This document shows positions 47,957 through 56,833 of a stretch of 64,000 nt of DNA, one piece after another. Source of the stretch: Streptomyces californicus (GTDB lineage Bacteria > Actinomycetota > Actinomycetes > Streptomycetales > Streptomycetaceae); the NCBI RefSeq assembly GCF_000717645.1, contig NZ_JNZZ01000017.1, positions 1 through 64,000 of the forward strand. The letters are read 5' to 3'. Below the pieces are notes generated by a model. The model was not told the origin of the DNA. It was given only the letters and a program-made list of their open reading frames with translations, and did not search any database. Every line of letters begins with the position of its first letter. Positions within the stretch are counted from its first letter, which is position 1. A program made the translations under genes and the position numbers.

Positions 47957-47998
47957 CAGGGTCTGATCCGTCCCGTGTAAAGGGCGGATCAGGCCCTG
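47957..47998 (+). terminator. Terminator after the phospholipase gene
   Basis: Arms 47957-47970 (CAGGGTCTGATCCG) and 47985-47998 pair over 14 positions with one G-T wobble and a 14-base loop. Confidence 0.7.
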
Positions 47999-48068
47999 TG
48001 ACCATGGCCACGAAACGGACAAAGGATCATCTAGTGCTGTCAGAGTGGCGTTCTCAGGTCATGAGACG

Positions 48069-48100
48069 TTTACGGGCAGATCGCGTTATCTGTGGGTAAA
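48069..48100. promoter_or_regulatory. 32-bp dyad upstream of the MMPL gene, operator candidate
   Basis: TTTAC-N3-CAGAT (48069-48081) and ATCTG-N3-GTAAA (48088-48100) are arranged as an inverted repeat with a six-base centre, 29 bases ahead of the TTG start. Ten of thirteen positions per arm are complementary. The A+T-rich half-sites stand out against the local composition. Confidence 0.6.
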
Positions 48101-48129
48101 GGTCCACGAACCCGCAGGGAGCTCGTCCG

Positions 48130-50367
48130 TTGGCTGCCATCGCCCGCTGGTGCATCAGGCACCGTCTCGTCGCCGTTCTCATCTGGCTGGCCGCGCTCGG
48201 CGGGACCTCTGCTGCGGCCGGGTTCGCGGGCTCCGCGTACTCCAACGACTACGAGGTCCCCGGCACCGAGTCCGGCCGGGCCACCGAACTCCTCGCGCGC
48301 GGCTTCACCGACCTCGGCGGCGACACCGACACCGTGGTCTGGCACACCGCCGGATCCACCGTCCGCGCCGCCGACGTCGAACAGACCATGACCCGCACGC
48401 TCCACGCGATCGACGAACTGCCGGGCGTCGGCGCGGTCACCGGCCCGTACGGGGGAACGGGCCCCGGCCAGATCAGCGAGGACGGCCGCACCGCCTACGC
48501 CACGGTCACCTTCGACCGCCCCGCCGACGAGATCCCCGTCTCCCAGGCCCGGGCCGTCGTCGACACCGCGAAGGCGGCCGAGAGCGACGGGCTCCAGGTC
48601 GAACTGGGCGGCACCGCCGTCGCCCTCACCGAAGCCCCCTCCGTCCATTTCGCGGAGGGCGTCGGCGTCCTCGTCGCCGCCGTGGTCCTCTTCCTCGCCT
48701 TCGGCTCGCTCGCCGCCAGCCTGCTGCCCATCGCCACCGCCCTGGTCTCCGTGGGCACGGCCTACGCGGGCATCGTGCTGCTCGGCCATCTGATGACCGT
48801 CGCCGACTTCGCGCCCATGCTCGGCATGCTCATCGGGCTCGGCGTGGGCATCGACTACGCGCTGTTCATCGTCACCCGGCACCGCAGAGGGCTCAAACGC
48901 GGCATGTCCGTGCCCGAAGCCGCCCAGAACGCCGTGGCGACCACCGGCCGCGCCGTCGTCTTCGCCGGTGCCACCGTCTGCATCGCCCTGCTCGGCATGC
49001 TCATCCTGCGGCTCGGCTTCCTCAACGGCGTCGCCATCGCCGCCTCGCTCACCGTCGTCCTCACCGTGCTCGCCTCGGTCACCCTGCTGCCCGCGCTGCT
49101 CTCCCTCATCGGCATGCGGGCGCTCAGCCGCCGGGAACGCCGCCAGCTCGCCGAACACGGCCCCCGCCCGGAACTCCCCACCGGCTTCGCCGCCCGCTGG
49201 TCCGCCTTCGTCGAACGCCACCCCAAGCTGCTCGGCGCCGTCGCGGCCGTCGTCATGGCCGTCCTCGCCCTCCCCGCCCTCGGCCTCCACCTCGGCACCT
49301 CCGACCAGGGCAACAACCCGGCCACCGCCACCACCCGGCAGGCGTACGACCTCCTCGCGGACGGCTTCGGGCCGGGCGTCAACGGCCCGCTCACCATCGC
49401 CGCCCAGCTCGACGGCGCGGACGACCGGCTGGCCCTGGACGCGCTGCCCGGGACGCTGCGGACCACCGAGGGCGTGGCCTCCGTCAGCCCGGTCACGTAC
49501 AACGGCCCCGGCGACACGGCCTTCCTCACCGTCGTCCCCGACTCCTCGCCGCAGTCGCAGGACACCAGCGAGCTGGTCGACCGCATCCGGGGCGACGTCC
49601 TGCCGCCGGTCACGGCCGACACCTCGCTGGAGGCCCACGTCGGCGGGGTGACGGCGAGCTACGACGACTTCGCCGAGATCATCGTCGGGAAGCTGCCCCT
49701 GTTCGTCGGGGTCGTCATCGGACTCGGCTGCCTGCTGCTCCTCCTGGCCTTCCGCTCCATCGGCATCCCACTCAAGGCCGCCGTGATGAACGTGGCCGCC
49801 GTCGCCTCCTCCTTCGGCGTCGTCGTCGCGGTCTTCCAGTGGGGCTGGGGCAGCGAACTGCTCGGCCTCGGCAGCGCCGGACCCATCGAACCCTTCCTCC
49901 CCGTGATCATGGTCTCCGTCCTCTTCGGCCTCTCGATGGACTACCAGGTCTTCCTGGTCGGCCGGATGTACGAGGAGTGGCTGGAGACGGGCGACAACCG
50001 GAGGGCCGTCCGGGTCGGGCTCGCGGAGACCGGCCGGGTCATCAACTCGGCCGCCGTGATCATGATCTCCGTCTTCCTCGCCTTCGTGCTCAGCGGCGAC
50101 CGGGTCATCGCCATGTTCGGCATCGCGCTGGCCACCGCCGTCGCCCTGGACGCCTTCGTCCTGCGCACCCTGCTGGTGCCCGCCCTGATGCACATGCTCG
50201 GCGGGGCCAACTGGTGGCTGCCGGGCTGGCTGGAGAAGCGGCTGCCCCGGATCTCCATCGAGCCGCCCGACTGCGTACCGCTCCGTGCGAGGATCCCGGG
50301 GACGCGCGCCACGGAAGGTGCCGCGCGGACGGAGGAGGAGCACGATGTTCGCCATATCCCTGGGTGA
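48130..50367 (+). CDS. MMPL-family transporter
   Basis: The 745-residue protein starts at TTG 48130, nine bases after GGGAG. It has the RND/MMPL plan: one helix, a large periplasmic-side loop, five or so helices with VLVAAVVLFLAFGSLAAS and GLGVGIDYALFIVTRHRR, then a second copy with PVIMVSVLFGLSMDYQVFLVGRM. The two conserved Asp-Tyr pairs (GIDYALF and SMDYQVF) form the proton path. MMPL proteins of streptomycetes export lipids, glycolipids or drugs; the substrate is unknown. The dyad upstream suggests dedicated repression. The last 23 bases overlap the acetyltransferase gene. Confidence 0.92.
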   Translation: MAAIARWCIRHRLVAVLIWLAALGGTSAAAGFAGSAYSNDYEVPGTESGRATELLARGFTDLGGDTDTVVWHTAGSTVRAADVEQTMTRTLHAIDELPGVGAVTGPYGGTGPGQISEDGRTAYATVTFDRPADEIPVSQARAVVDTAKAAESDGLQVELGGTAVALTEAPSVHFAEGVGVLVAAVVLFLAFGSLAASLLPIATALVSVGTAYAGIVLLGHLMTVADFAPMLGMLIGLGVGIDYALFIVTRHRRGLKRGMSVPEAAQNAVATTGRAVVFAGATVCIALLGMLILRLGFLNGVAIAASLTVVLTVLASVTLLPALLSLIGMRALSRRERRQLAEHGPRPELPTGFAARWSAFVERHPKLLGAVAAVVMAVLALPALGLHLGTSDQGNNPATATTRQAYDLLADGFGPGVNGPLTIAAQLDGADDRLALDALPGTLRTTEGVASVSPVTYNGPGDTAFLTVVPDSSPQSQDTSELVDRIRGDVLPPVTADTSLEAHVGGVTASYDDFAEIIVGKLPLFVGVVIGLGCLLLLLAFRSIGIPLKAAVMNVAAVASSFGVVVAVFQWGWGSELLGLGSAGPIEPFLPVIMVSVLFGLSMDYQVFLVGRMYEEWLETGDNRRAVRVGLAETGRVINSAAVIMISVFLAFVLSGDRVIAMFGIALATAVALDAFVLRTLLVPALMHMLGGANWWLPGWLEKRLPRISIEPPDCVPLRARIPGTRATEGAARTEEEHDVRHIPG

Positions 50368-50902
50368 CGACAAGGCGGAGCTGCGACCGCTGGAGGTCTG
50401 GCAGGACGAGGAGTTCCTCGCCCACATGGACCGGGCCCGCGAGCTGGTCGACCCCTGGATCCCCTTCGCCTCCTTCGCCACCGACCGGGAATCGGCCCGC
50501 GCCCTGCTCCGGCGGTACGCGGAGAAGCAGGCGGCGGACACCGGACGGCTGTACGGCATCTGGCTGGAGGGCACCCTCGTCGGCGGCGTCCTCTTCCGGA
50601 TCTTCGACACGGCGTCCGGCAACTGCGAGATCGGCGTCTGGCTGGAGCCCGCCGCCCAGGGCCGGGGCCTGATCACCCGGGCCGCCGAGCGGCTGATCGA
50701 CTGGGCGGTGTACGAACGCGGCATGCACCGCGTGGAGTGGGACGCCTCGGCGGCGAACACCAGGTCGATCGCGGTGGCGAAGCGGCTCGGGATGACCCGT
50801 GACGGGGTGATCCGGCAGAACTACCTCTACCAGGGCGTCCGCCACGACTCCGAGATCTGGTCCGTCCTCGCCCCGGAGTGGAAGGCCCGCACGGGCCGCT
50901 GA
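50345..50902 (+). CDS. GNAT acetyltransferase, RimJ/RimL type
   Basis: GGAGGAGGAG ahead of ATG 50345 is a very good ribosome-binding site, located inside the end of the MMPL gene. The 185-residue protein has the GNAT fold: LRPLEVWQDEEFLAHMDRAR, then GVWLEPAAQGRGLITRA with the acetyl-CoA pyrophosphate loop Q-x-x-G-x-G/A, and SIAVAKRLGMTRDGVIR as in ribosomal-protein N-acetyltransferases. Its coupling to the MMPL gene suggests a shared task such as modification of an exported compound, but a general protein acetyltransferase is equally possible. Confidence 0.9.
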   Translation: MFAISLGDDKAELRPLEVWQDEEFLAHMDRARELVDPWIPFASFATDRESARALLRRYAEKQAADTGRLYGIWLEGTLVGGVLFRIFDTASGNCEIGVWLEPAAQGRGLITRAAERLIDWAVYERGMHRVEWDASAANTRSIAVAKRLGMTRDGVIRQNYLYQGVRHDSEIWSVLAPEWKARTGR

Positions 50903-51194
50903 CCCGCGCGCCGGGGTGTCGTAGGGCCTGTCTGACCATTCCCGTCTGCCTCACGACGCCATGCGCGCACTCTCGCCGCACCGGCCCCAGACCCGAGTAC
51001 GTCCAGTACGAGGGCCTGGAGCCGGCACGCCGAGAGCACCCTAAGGCCCCCGCCCCCGCGAAGATGCGGAACTCGCCCGATGCGCCGCACCCTCCCCGCG
51101 GACGACAGTGGAACCGCAGCGGACACAGGGCCCGGCCGACCGGCCGGAACCGCCCCACCGGTCCGCTGCCACGGTCGCCGTCAGGGAGCACCTC
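50903..51194. repeat. Intergenic element with a 31-bp stem-loop, possible dispersed repeat
   Basis: Arms 50970-51001 and 51005-51036 begin with CTCTCG and end with CGAGAG and pair over about 23 of 31 positions, with several further G-T pairs and a very short loop. The flanks TAGGGCCTGTCTGACC (50923) and CTAAGGCCC (51041) look familiar to me from non-coding repeats seen in other streptomycetes, though I cannot check this. No gene was found here. Confidence 0.6.
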
Positions 51195-51371
51195 ATGTAC
51201 GAGTACGAGATCTACCGCACCGCCTCCGCCGAGCTGATCCGCCGGGCCGACGCCGAGCGCGAGCTGGGCCGGGCCCGTCTCGCCCGCCGGGCCGCCCGCC
51301 GCATCGGACGCCATGACCCGAGGGGTCGGGTGAGGGAGGACGACCGCGCCCGCTTCGCCCCGGCCGCCTGA
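51195..51371 (+). CDS. 58-residue hypothetical protein
   Basis: ATG 51195 follows AGGGAGCACCTC, a usable ribosome-binding site. The product (MYEYEIYRTASAELIRRADA...) is a charged helical protein, rich in Arg, Ala and Glu, ending DDRARFAPAA. There is no membrane segment or signal. The amphipathic helix could bind nucleic acid or a protein partner. I do not recognise a family beyond its looking like the small conserved proteins often found next to LuxR-type regulators in streptomycetes. It lies upstream of the large LuxR regulator and may be part of its leader transcript. Confidence 0.65.
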   Translation: MYEYEIYRTASAELIRRADAERELGRARLARRAARRIGRHDPRGRVREDDRARFAPAA

Positions 51372-51429
51372 CGGTGAGCCGGTCCGGGACAGACCGCGTG
51401 TCCGGCCCCGGCCCCGCCGACGCCCCTTC

Positions 51430-51612
51430 CGTACGGGGCGCGGCGGGGCCGGGGCCGTCGGGGGCGGCGGCGTCCGTACCGGGGCCGTCCGGGCCGGGGC
51501 AGTCGGGGCCGGTGACGGCCGGGCTGGGACCGTCCGGTGCGGTGGCGTCCGGTCCGGTGGCGTCGGGAGTGGCGCGGACCGGGCCCGGAGCGCCCGGAGC
51601 GGTCGGCGAGGC
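51430..51612. repeat. G+C-rich low-complexity tract before the LAL regulator
   Basis: Short units such as GGGCCGTCCGG and GGTGGCGTCCGG recur irregularly, so all frames give Gly/Pro/Ser-rich peptides. It is either a disordered N-terminus of the regulator or a non-coding repeat; I favour the second. Confidence 0.5.
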
Positions 51613-51661
51613 CATGATCACCGTCCGCGAAAAAGCTCCCGCACCCTCGTACACCTATGCG

Positions 51662-54600
51662 ATGCTCGGCGGCGTGGAGACCAGGTCAGTCAGCCCCGTT
51701 TTCGTCGGCCGAGGCGAGGAGCTCGCCCTGCTCACCGAGGCACTCGGGCGGGCCGCGTCCGGTGAGCCGCAGGCGCTGCTGATCGGCGGCGAGGCGGGTG
51801 TCGGCAAGACCCGGCTGGTCGAGCAGTTCGTCACGACCGCCGAGCGGCGCGACGCCGTCGTCGCGGTCGGATCGTGCGTCGAGATCGGGGCCGACGGACT
51901 GCCGTTCGCCCCTTTCCCGGCCGCCCTGCGCGCCCTGGGCCGGGCCCTGCCCGAGGAGATGGCCGCCGCCTGCGCCGGGCAGGAGGGCGAGCTGGCCCGC
52001 CTCCTGCCCGAGCTGGGCGAGGCCCACCGCGACGCCACCGACGAACACAGCACGGCCCGCCTCTTCGAACTCACCGCCCGTCTGCTGGAAAGGGTCTCCG
52101 CCGACCGGGCGGTCGTCCTCGTCCTGGAGGACCTGCACTGGGCGGACGCCTCGACCCGGCACCTGCTCGCCTACCTCTTCCGCACCCTCGCCGCGGGCCG
52201 CCTGATGGTCGTCGGCACCTACCGCGCCGACGACCTCCACCGCCGCCACCCGCTGCGCCCCCTCCTCGCCGAACTGGACCGGCTGCGCACCGTCGCCCGC
52301 CTCGAACTCGACCGGTTCAGCCACGACGAGGTCGGCCGCCAGCTCACCGGCATCCTCGCCGAGACCCCCGAGCCCGCGCTCGTCGACGAGATCTTCGAAC
52401 GGTCCGACGGCAACGCCTTCTTCGTCGAGGAACTGGCCCGCTCCCTGGAGTGCTGCGGCGACAGCTCCGGGCTGACCGAATCCCTCCGCGACCTGCTGCT
52501 CGTCCGCGTGGAGGCGCTGCCCGAACACGCCCAGCGGATCGCCCGCATCGTCGCCGAGGGCGGCTCCTTTGTCGAGCACGAACTGCTGGCCGCCGTCGCC
52601 GGACTGGGCGAGGTCGAACTCGACGAGGCCCTGCGCGCGGCCGTGGGCGCCCACCTCCTGCGCCCCGCACCCGACAACGACGCCTACCGCTTCCGCCACT
52701 CCCTCGTCCGCGAGGCCGTCAGCGACGACCTGCTGCCCGGCGAGCGCACCCGCGTCAACCGCCGGTACGCCGAAGCCCTGGAGGCGGACCCCGCCCTCGT
52801 CCGCGACGACGAGCGGGCCACCCGCCTCGCCAGCTACTGGTACGCCGCCCACGACGCCGCCAAGGCCCTGCCCGCCGTCCTCCGCGCCGCCGTCGAGGCC
52901 CGCCGCCGGTACGCCTACTCCGAGCAACTGCGGCTCCTGGAGCGGGCGATGGAGCTGTGGGACGACGTGCCCGACGCGGTACGCGCCTCCCTGCGCCCCC
53001 TCGACTACGCGGAGGTCTACCCGGGCTACGGCTGCGACCCCGACAACACCCCGCTGCGCTACCTGGACGTGATGGCCGAGGCCACCGTCGCCGCCCACTT
53101 CGGCGGCGACCGCACACGCGCCCTGGCCATTACCAAGAAGGCCATGCGGGTCCTGGCCGCCGAGGCCGACCCGCTGCGCGAGGCGTGGTTCCTGGTGCAG
53201 CGCAGCCGGCTGGTGCAGGCGCTCGACAAGGGCGACGGCTGGGCGGAGCTGGCCACCGCGCTGGAGCTGGTGCGCGGGCTGCCCCCGTCCCCCGTGCAGG
53301 CCGACGTCCTGACCAACGTGGCCAGTTGGAAGGCGCTGCGCCGGCCGGGCCCCGAGGCGCTCGCGGACAGCGACCGCGCGGTGGAGTACGCCCGGCTCGT
53401 CGGCGACGAGTACATCGAACTGCACGCCCGCCTCACCCGGGGCTGGCTCACCGCGGACGCCGGCGGCGTCGACGACGGCCTCGCCGAGATGTACGCCGTC
53501 CGGGAGCGCGCGGAGAAGCTGCACCTGATGAACCTGCTCGGCCGGGTCAGCGTCAACCTGCCCTCCTCGCTGGAGGCGATGGGCCGTTCGCTGGAGGCCG
53601 TCGCCGCCGCCGACCACGGCATCGAGATCTGCCACAGCCACGGCCTGGCCGACTCGGGCGCCTGGGTGTACGCCAACCAGGCCCAGTCCCTGTTCTCCCT
53701 CGGGCACTGGGACCAGAGCGAGGCCGCCGCCGCGTCGGCCACCCGGCTGGCGCTCGGCCAGAAGGGGAAGGGGGTGGCCGCCCTCCGCCACACCGAACTC
53801 GCCGTGGAACGAGGAAACCTGGCCGAGGCGGAAGACCTGCTCGCCCTGGTCCGCAAGCACTTCGGGCACCGCGACCCGCAGCACCAGCATCTGATCGACC
53901 CGGTCCGCCACGGCATGGTGCTGGCCGCGTCGCAGGGCCGGCTCGCCGAGGCCCGGACCGCTTTCGAGGAGCTGGCCGAACCCGGATTTCCGCTCGGCAC
54001 CCAGCGCTACGCCCTGCCGCTGCTCCGGACCGCCGCCATGATCGAGGCCGACGCGCGCGGGCTGCCCGCCGCCGAAGCGGACCGTCCGGCACTGCTCGCC
54101 CTGATCCGCCGGTGCGTGAAGGTCCTCCCGGCGCTCGTGCCCGTGTGGGCAGCCTACGGGGTGTTCATCGAGGCCGAGCTGGCCCGCGCCGAGGGCGTCG
54201 ACACGCCCGCGCACTGGGCGCGGGCCGCCGAGGCGTTCGACCCGCTGAGCCGCCCGTACCAACTGGCGCAGATCCACCGCCGCTGGGCCGAGTCCCTGCT
54301 GATCGCCCCCGGCGGCCGGACCACCGCCACGGTCCTGCTGCACCGCGCGTCAAAGACCGCCCGGAGACTCGGCGCCCGCCCGCTGGCCGAGGCGGTCGAC
54401 CAGCTCGCGGCCCGCGCCCGCATCACGCTCGACGGCTCCGGCACGGCGCCCGGCGCCGACGGCGGGACCCACCCGGCCGTCCTCACCGGCGTGCCGGCCG
54501 GAACCGGCCCCGGGCAGCCGCGGCCGGACGAGGAGGACCCGGCGATCGCTGCCGTCGCCTCCTTCGGGCTGACCCCGCGCGAGCAGGACGTGCACCGGCT

Positions 54601-54763
54601 GGTCGCGGCGGGACACACGAACCGCCGGATCGCGGAGGAACTGTTCATCTCGCCGAAGACCGCGAGCGTGCACGTCTCCAACATCCTGGCCAAGCTGGGT
54701 GTCTCCACCCGGGGCGAGGCGGCCGCCCTCGCCCACCGCCTGCGGCTCTACCCGGCGGCGTAG
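51662..54763 (+). CDS. Large ATP-binding LuxR-family (LAL) regulator
   Basis: From ATG 51662 the protein has 1033 residues: VFVGRGEELALLTEALGRA (the canonical LAL N-terminus), Walker A GEAGVGKT at 43-50, VLVLEDLHWADASTRHLLAY as Walker B, FVEELARSLE and a TPR-rich middle, then a LuxR helix-turn-helix (LTPREQDVHRLVAAGHTNRR, IAEELFISPKTASVHVSNIL). The frame is open back to GTG 51374, but the added 96 residues are low-complexity Gly/Pro/Ser/Val and change to A+T-richer codons just before 51662, which looks like a promoter region. It is a STAND-class activator; targets unknown. A hairpin follows the gene. Confidence 0.85.
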   Translation: MLGGVETRSVSPVFVGRGEELALLTEALGRAASGEPQALLIGGEAGVGKTRLVEQFVTTAERRDAVVAVGSCVEIGADGLPFAPFPAALRALGRALPEEMAAACAGQEGELARLLPELGEAHRDATDEHSTARLFELTARLLERVSADRAVVLVLEDLHWADASTRHLLAYLFRTLAAGRLMVVGTYRADDLHRRHPLRPLLAELDRLRTVARLELDRFSHDEVGRQLTGILAETPEPALVDEIFERSDGNAFFVEELARSLECCGDSSGLTESLRDLLLVRVEALPEHAQRIARIVAEGGSFVEHELLAAVAGLGEVELDEALRAAVGAHLLRPAPDNDAYRFRHSLVREAVSDDLLPGERTRVNRRYAEALEADPALVRDDERATRLASYWYAAHDAAKALPAVLRAAVEARRRYAYSEQLRLLERAMELWDDVPDAVRASLRPLDYAEVYPGYGCDPDNTPLRYLDVMAEATVAAHFGGDRTRALAITKKAMRVLAAEADPLREAWFLVQRSRLVQALDKGDGWAELATALELVRGLPPSPVQADVLTNVASWKALRRPGPEALADSDRAVEYARLVGDEYIELHARLTRGWLTADAGGVDDGLAEMYAVRERAEKLHLMNLLGRVSVNLPSSLEAMGRSLEAVAAADHGIEICHSHGLADSGAWVYANQAQSLFSLGHWDQSEAAAASATRLALGQKGKGVAALRHTELAVERGNLAEAEDLLALVRKHFGHRDPQHQHLIDPVRHGMVLAASQGRLAEARTAFEELAEPGFPLGTQRYALPLLRTAAMIEADARGLPAAEADRPALLALIRRCVKVLPALVPVWAAYGVFIEAELARAEGVDTPAHWARAAEAFDPLSRPYQLAQIHRRWAESLLIAPGGRTTATVLLHRASKTARRLGARPLAEAVDQLAARARITLDGSGTAPGADGGTHPAVLTGVPAGTGPGQPRPDEEDPAIAAVASFGLTPREQDVHRLVAAGHTNRRIAEELFISPKTASVHVSNILAKLGVSTRGEAAALAHRLRLYPAA

Positions 54764-54774
54764 GAACCGCCGGG

Positions 54775-54800
54775 CCCCGGGCCCCACCCGGAGCCCGGGG
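54775..54800 (+). terminator. Terminator after the second LAL regulator
   Basis: CCCCGGGC (54775-54782) and GCCCGGGG (54793-54800) form an eight-bp perfect stem with a ten-base loop, 12 bases past the stop codon. Confidence 0.6.
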
Positions 54801-54984
54801 GTCGCCCCGCCCGGCACAGGGATCCGGCGGGCCCGGTCGGCCCCGATGGACCCGGCCGGCCGCCGGACCGTGCCTTCCAGGGCAGCCCTCGGAGCCATGC
54901 GGTCCCGGCCGCCGTACACGCCCAGGGCCCCGGGGGACCCGGTCGGCCCCGGTGGTGTGAGGCCCGGTGGACCCGGTCGGCCCG

Positions 54985-55392
54985 CTACTCCTCCGAGTCC
55001 TCCTCGGCCCGGCGCTCCGGGCCGCTCACGGGCTTCCCGGGGCGGGGCCGGTCGAGCGCGGCGTCCTGCTCGGGCACGGCCTGCCCCGCACCGCGCTCCC
55101 CGGGCCCGGAACCGCACTCCCCGGCCCGCGCGTCGCCCTCGGGGGCCCGCGCGTCGCCGACCGGGCCGTTCGCCGCCGGTGGGCCGGCGTCCTGCCCAAA
55201 GGCGCCGTCGCGCGCCGGGACCCGGACGGTGACCTTGCCGGAAGTGAGGTCTATCGGCCCCCGGTCCGGATCGCCGACGCCGAGATCCACCCGGCTCAGC
55301 TCCAGCCGCCGCCGCTCGTCCGAGGTGTGCTTGCGCCCCGGAGCGAACAGCTCCTCGAAGAAATTGAACACCGGCCGTGCTCCCTCCGACAT
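54985..55392 (-). CDS. DUF6191-domain protein
   Basis: The 135-residue protein starts MSEGARPVFNFFEELFAPGRKHTSDE, the DUF6191 signature found in many streptomycetes, followed by RRRLELSRVDLGVGDPDRGPIDLTSGKV. The second half is Gly/Pro/Glu/Arg-rich and probably disordered. No signal peptide is evident, though the F-N-F-F-E-E-L-F segment is amphipathic and may touch the membrane. It begins 18 bases after the sugar dehydrogenase gene and may be co-transcribed with it. Function unknown. Confidence 0.82.
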   Translation of the reverse strand: MSEGARPVFNFFEELFAPGRKHTSDERRRLELSRVDLGVGDPDRGPIDLTSGKVTVRVPARDGAFGQDAGPPAANGPVGDARAPEGDARAGECGSGPGERGAGQAVPEQDAALDRPRPGKPVSGPERRAEEDSEE

Positions 55393-55410
55393 GCCGCGCG
55401 GGCGGCCGGG

Positions 55411-56619
55411 CTACTCCACCTCCACCCGGAGGACCCTGTCGCCCCCGGACTTCGGCGTGCCCCGTCCGTCCGTGTTGCTGGTGACCAGCCACAGGCGGTC
55501 GCTCCCCGCACTCACCACGGTGCGCAGGCGGCCGTGCTCCTCCTCCAGGAACGCCTGGGGCTCCGCATAAGGTTCCTTCGCGCTGTCACCGGAGAGCGGA
55601 ATCCGCCACAGCCGCTCGCCGCGCAGCCCGGCCATCCAGATCGAGCCCTTCGCGTACGCGATACCGCTGGGCGACGCCTCCGAGGTCTTCCACTGGGCCA
55701 CCGGGTCGATGAAACCGGCCTCGCCCTTCTTGCCCTCGACCTCGGGCCAGCCGTAGTTCCCGCCGGGCTCGATCAGGTTCAGCTCGTCCCAGGTGTCCTG
55801 CCCGAACTCGGCGGCCCACAGCCGCTTGTCCTTGTCCCAGGCGAGCCCCTGCACATTGCGGTGGCCGTACGAGTACACCACCGAGTCCGCCTCCGGATTG
55901 CCGTGCACCGGCTCGCCGTCGGGGGTCATCCGCAGGATCTTGCCCGCGAGCGACTCCTTGTCCTGGGCCAGCCCGGTGTCCCCGGTCTCACCCGTCCCCG
56001 CGTACAGCATCTTGTCCGGGCCGAAGGCGATCCGGCCGCCGTTGTGGACGCTGCCCTTCGGAATGCCGCGCAGCACGGTGTCGGGGGCCCCGAGCTGCCG
56101 GCCCGCCGGGCGCTTCTCGTCGTAGCTCATCCGGACGATCCGGTTGTCGGACGCGGTGGTGAAGTACGCGTACACCAGCGGGTCCGCGCCGAACGTCGAG
56201 GAGACGGCGAGCCCGAGCAGCCCGCCCTCGCCGGACGCCGACACCCCGGGCACCGACCCCAGCAGCGTCTGCTTCCCGCTCTCGCCGTCGATCCGGTGGA
56301 CCGTGCCCTCGTCGCGCGAGGAGACCAGCAGATCGCCGCCGGGCAGCGCGGCCAGCCCCCAGGGCGACTTCAGCTTCTCCGTCAGCGTCGAGACGACCTC
56401 GGCCGACCCCTGGGCGGGCGGCGGCTCGGCCGACCGGCTCGGGGACGCCGGGGGAGCGGAACTCCCCGAGGCGGTCGGGGACGCCGGCTGCCCGGACGAG
56501 CCCCCGCCCCCGTCGCCGGAACACGCGGCGGTCAGCAGCAGGGCGGCCGACGCCAGCGCGGCCACCGCCCCTCTGCGCACGGCCGGGGGCTGCACAGGTC
56601 CGAACAGAGCACCACGCAC
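55411..56619 (-). CDS. PQQ-dependent sugar dehydrogenase-like lipoprotein
   Basis: From GTG 56617-56619, eight bases after AAAGGA, the protein has 402 residues. A lipoprotein signal ends at lipobox TAAC (C33), and a Gly/Ser/Pro linker follows to about residue 75. The six-bladed beta-propeller contains SPWGLAALPGGDLLVSSRD, GEGGLLGLAVS, VHNGGRIAFGPDKMLYAGTG, YGHRNVQGLAWD, and the glucose/sorbosone dehydrogenase marks AEFGQDTWDELN and PGGNYGWPEVEG. The enzyme would oxidise a sugar at the outer membrane face using PQQ or a related quinone; the substrate is unknown. Confidence 0.9.
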   Translation of the reverse strand: MRGALFGPVQPPAVRRGAVAALASAALLLTAACSGDGGGGSSGQPASPTASGSSAPPASPSRSAEPPPAQGSAEVVSTLTEKLKSPWGLAALPGGDLLVSSRDEGTVHRIDGESGKQTLLGSVPGVSASGEGGLLGLAVSSTFGADPLVYAYFTTASDNRIVRMSYDEKRPAGRQLGAPDTVLRGIPKGSVHNGGRIAFGPDKMLYAGTGETGDTGLAQDKESLAGKILRMTPDGEPVHGNPEADSVVYSYGHRNVQGLAWDKDKRLWAAEFGQDTWDELNLIEPGGNYGWPEVEGKKGEAGFIDPVAQWKTSEASPSGIAYAKGSIWMAGLRGERLWRIPLSGDSAKEPYAEPQAFLEEEHGRLRTVVSAGSDRLWLVTSNTDGRGTPKSGGDRVLRVEVE

Positions 56620-56833
56620 GGAATCGATCCTTTCGACGGTTGCCCGACTACCCGCTCCCACACCGTGTACAGACGCTCACCCGGCCCAGGAGTTCCCGAT
56701 CCGCCCATTCTCCCGCCGCCCGGACCGCGCCGCCCGGTGCGACGCCGATCGCGGCGGCGGCACCCGTACGCCGGTGGCCCGCCCGACGCACGCGTACAGC
56801 GGGAAACGGCACCGCGCCCGCGCGGCGCACCCC

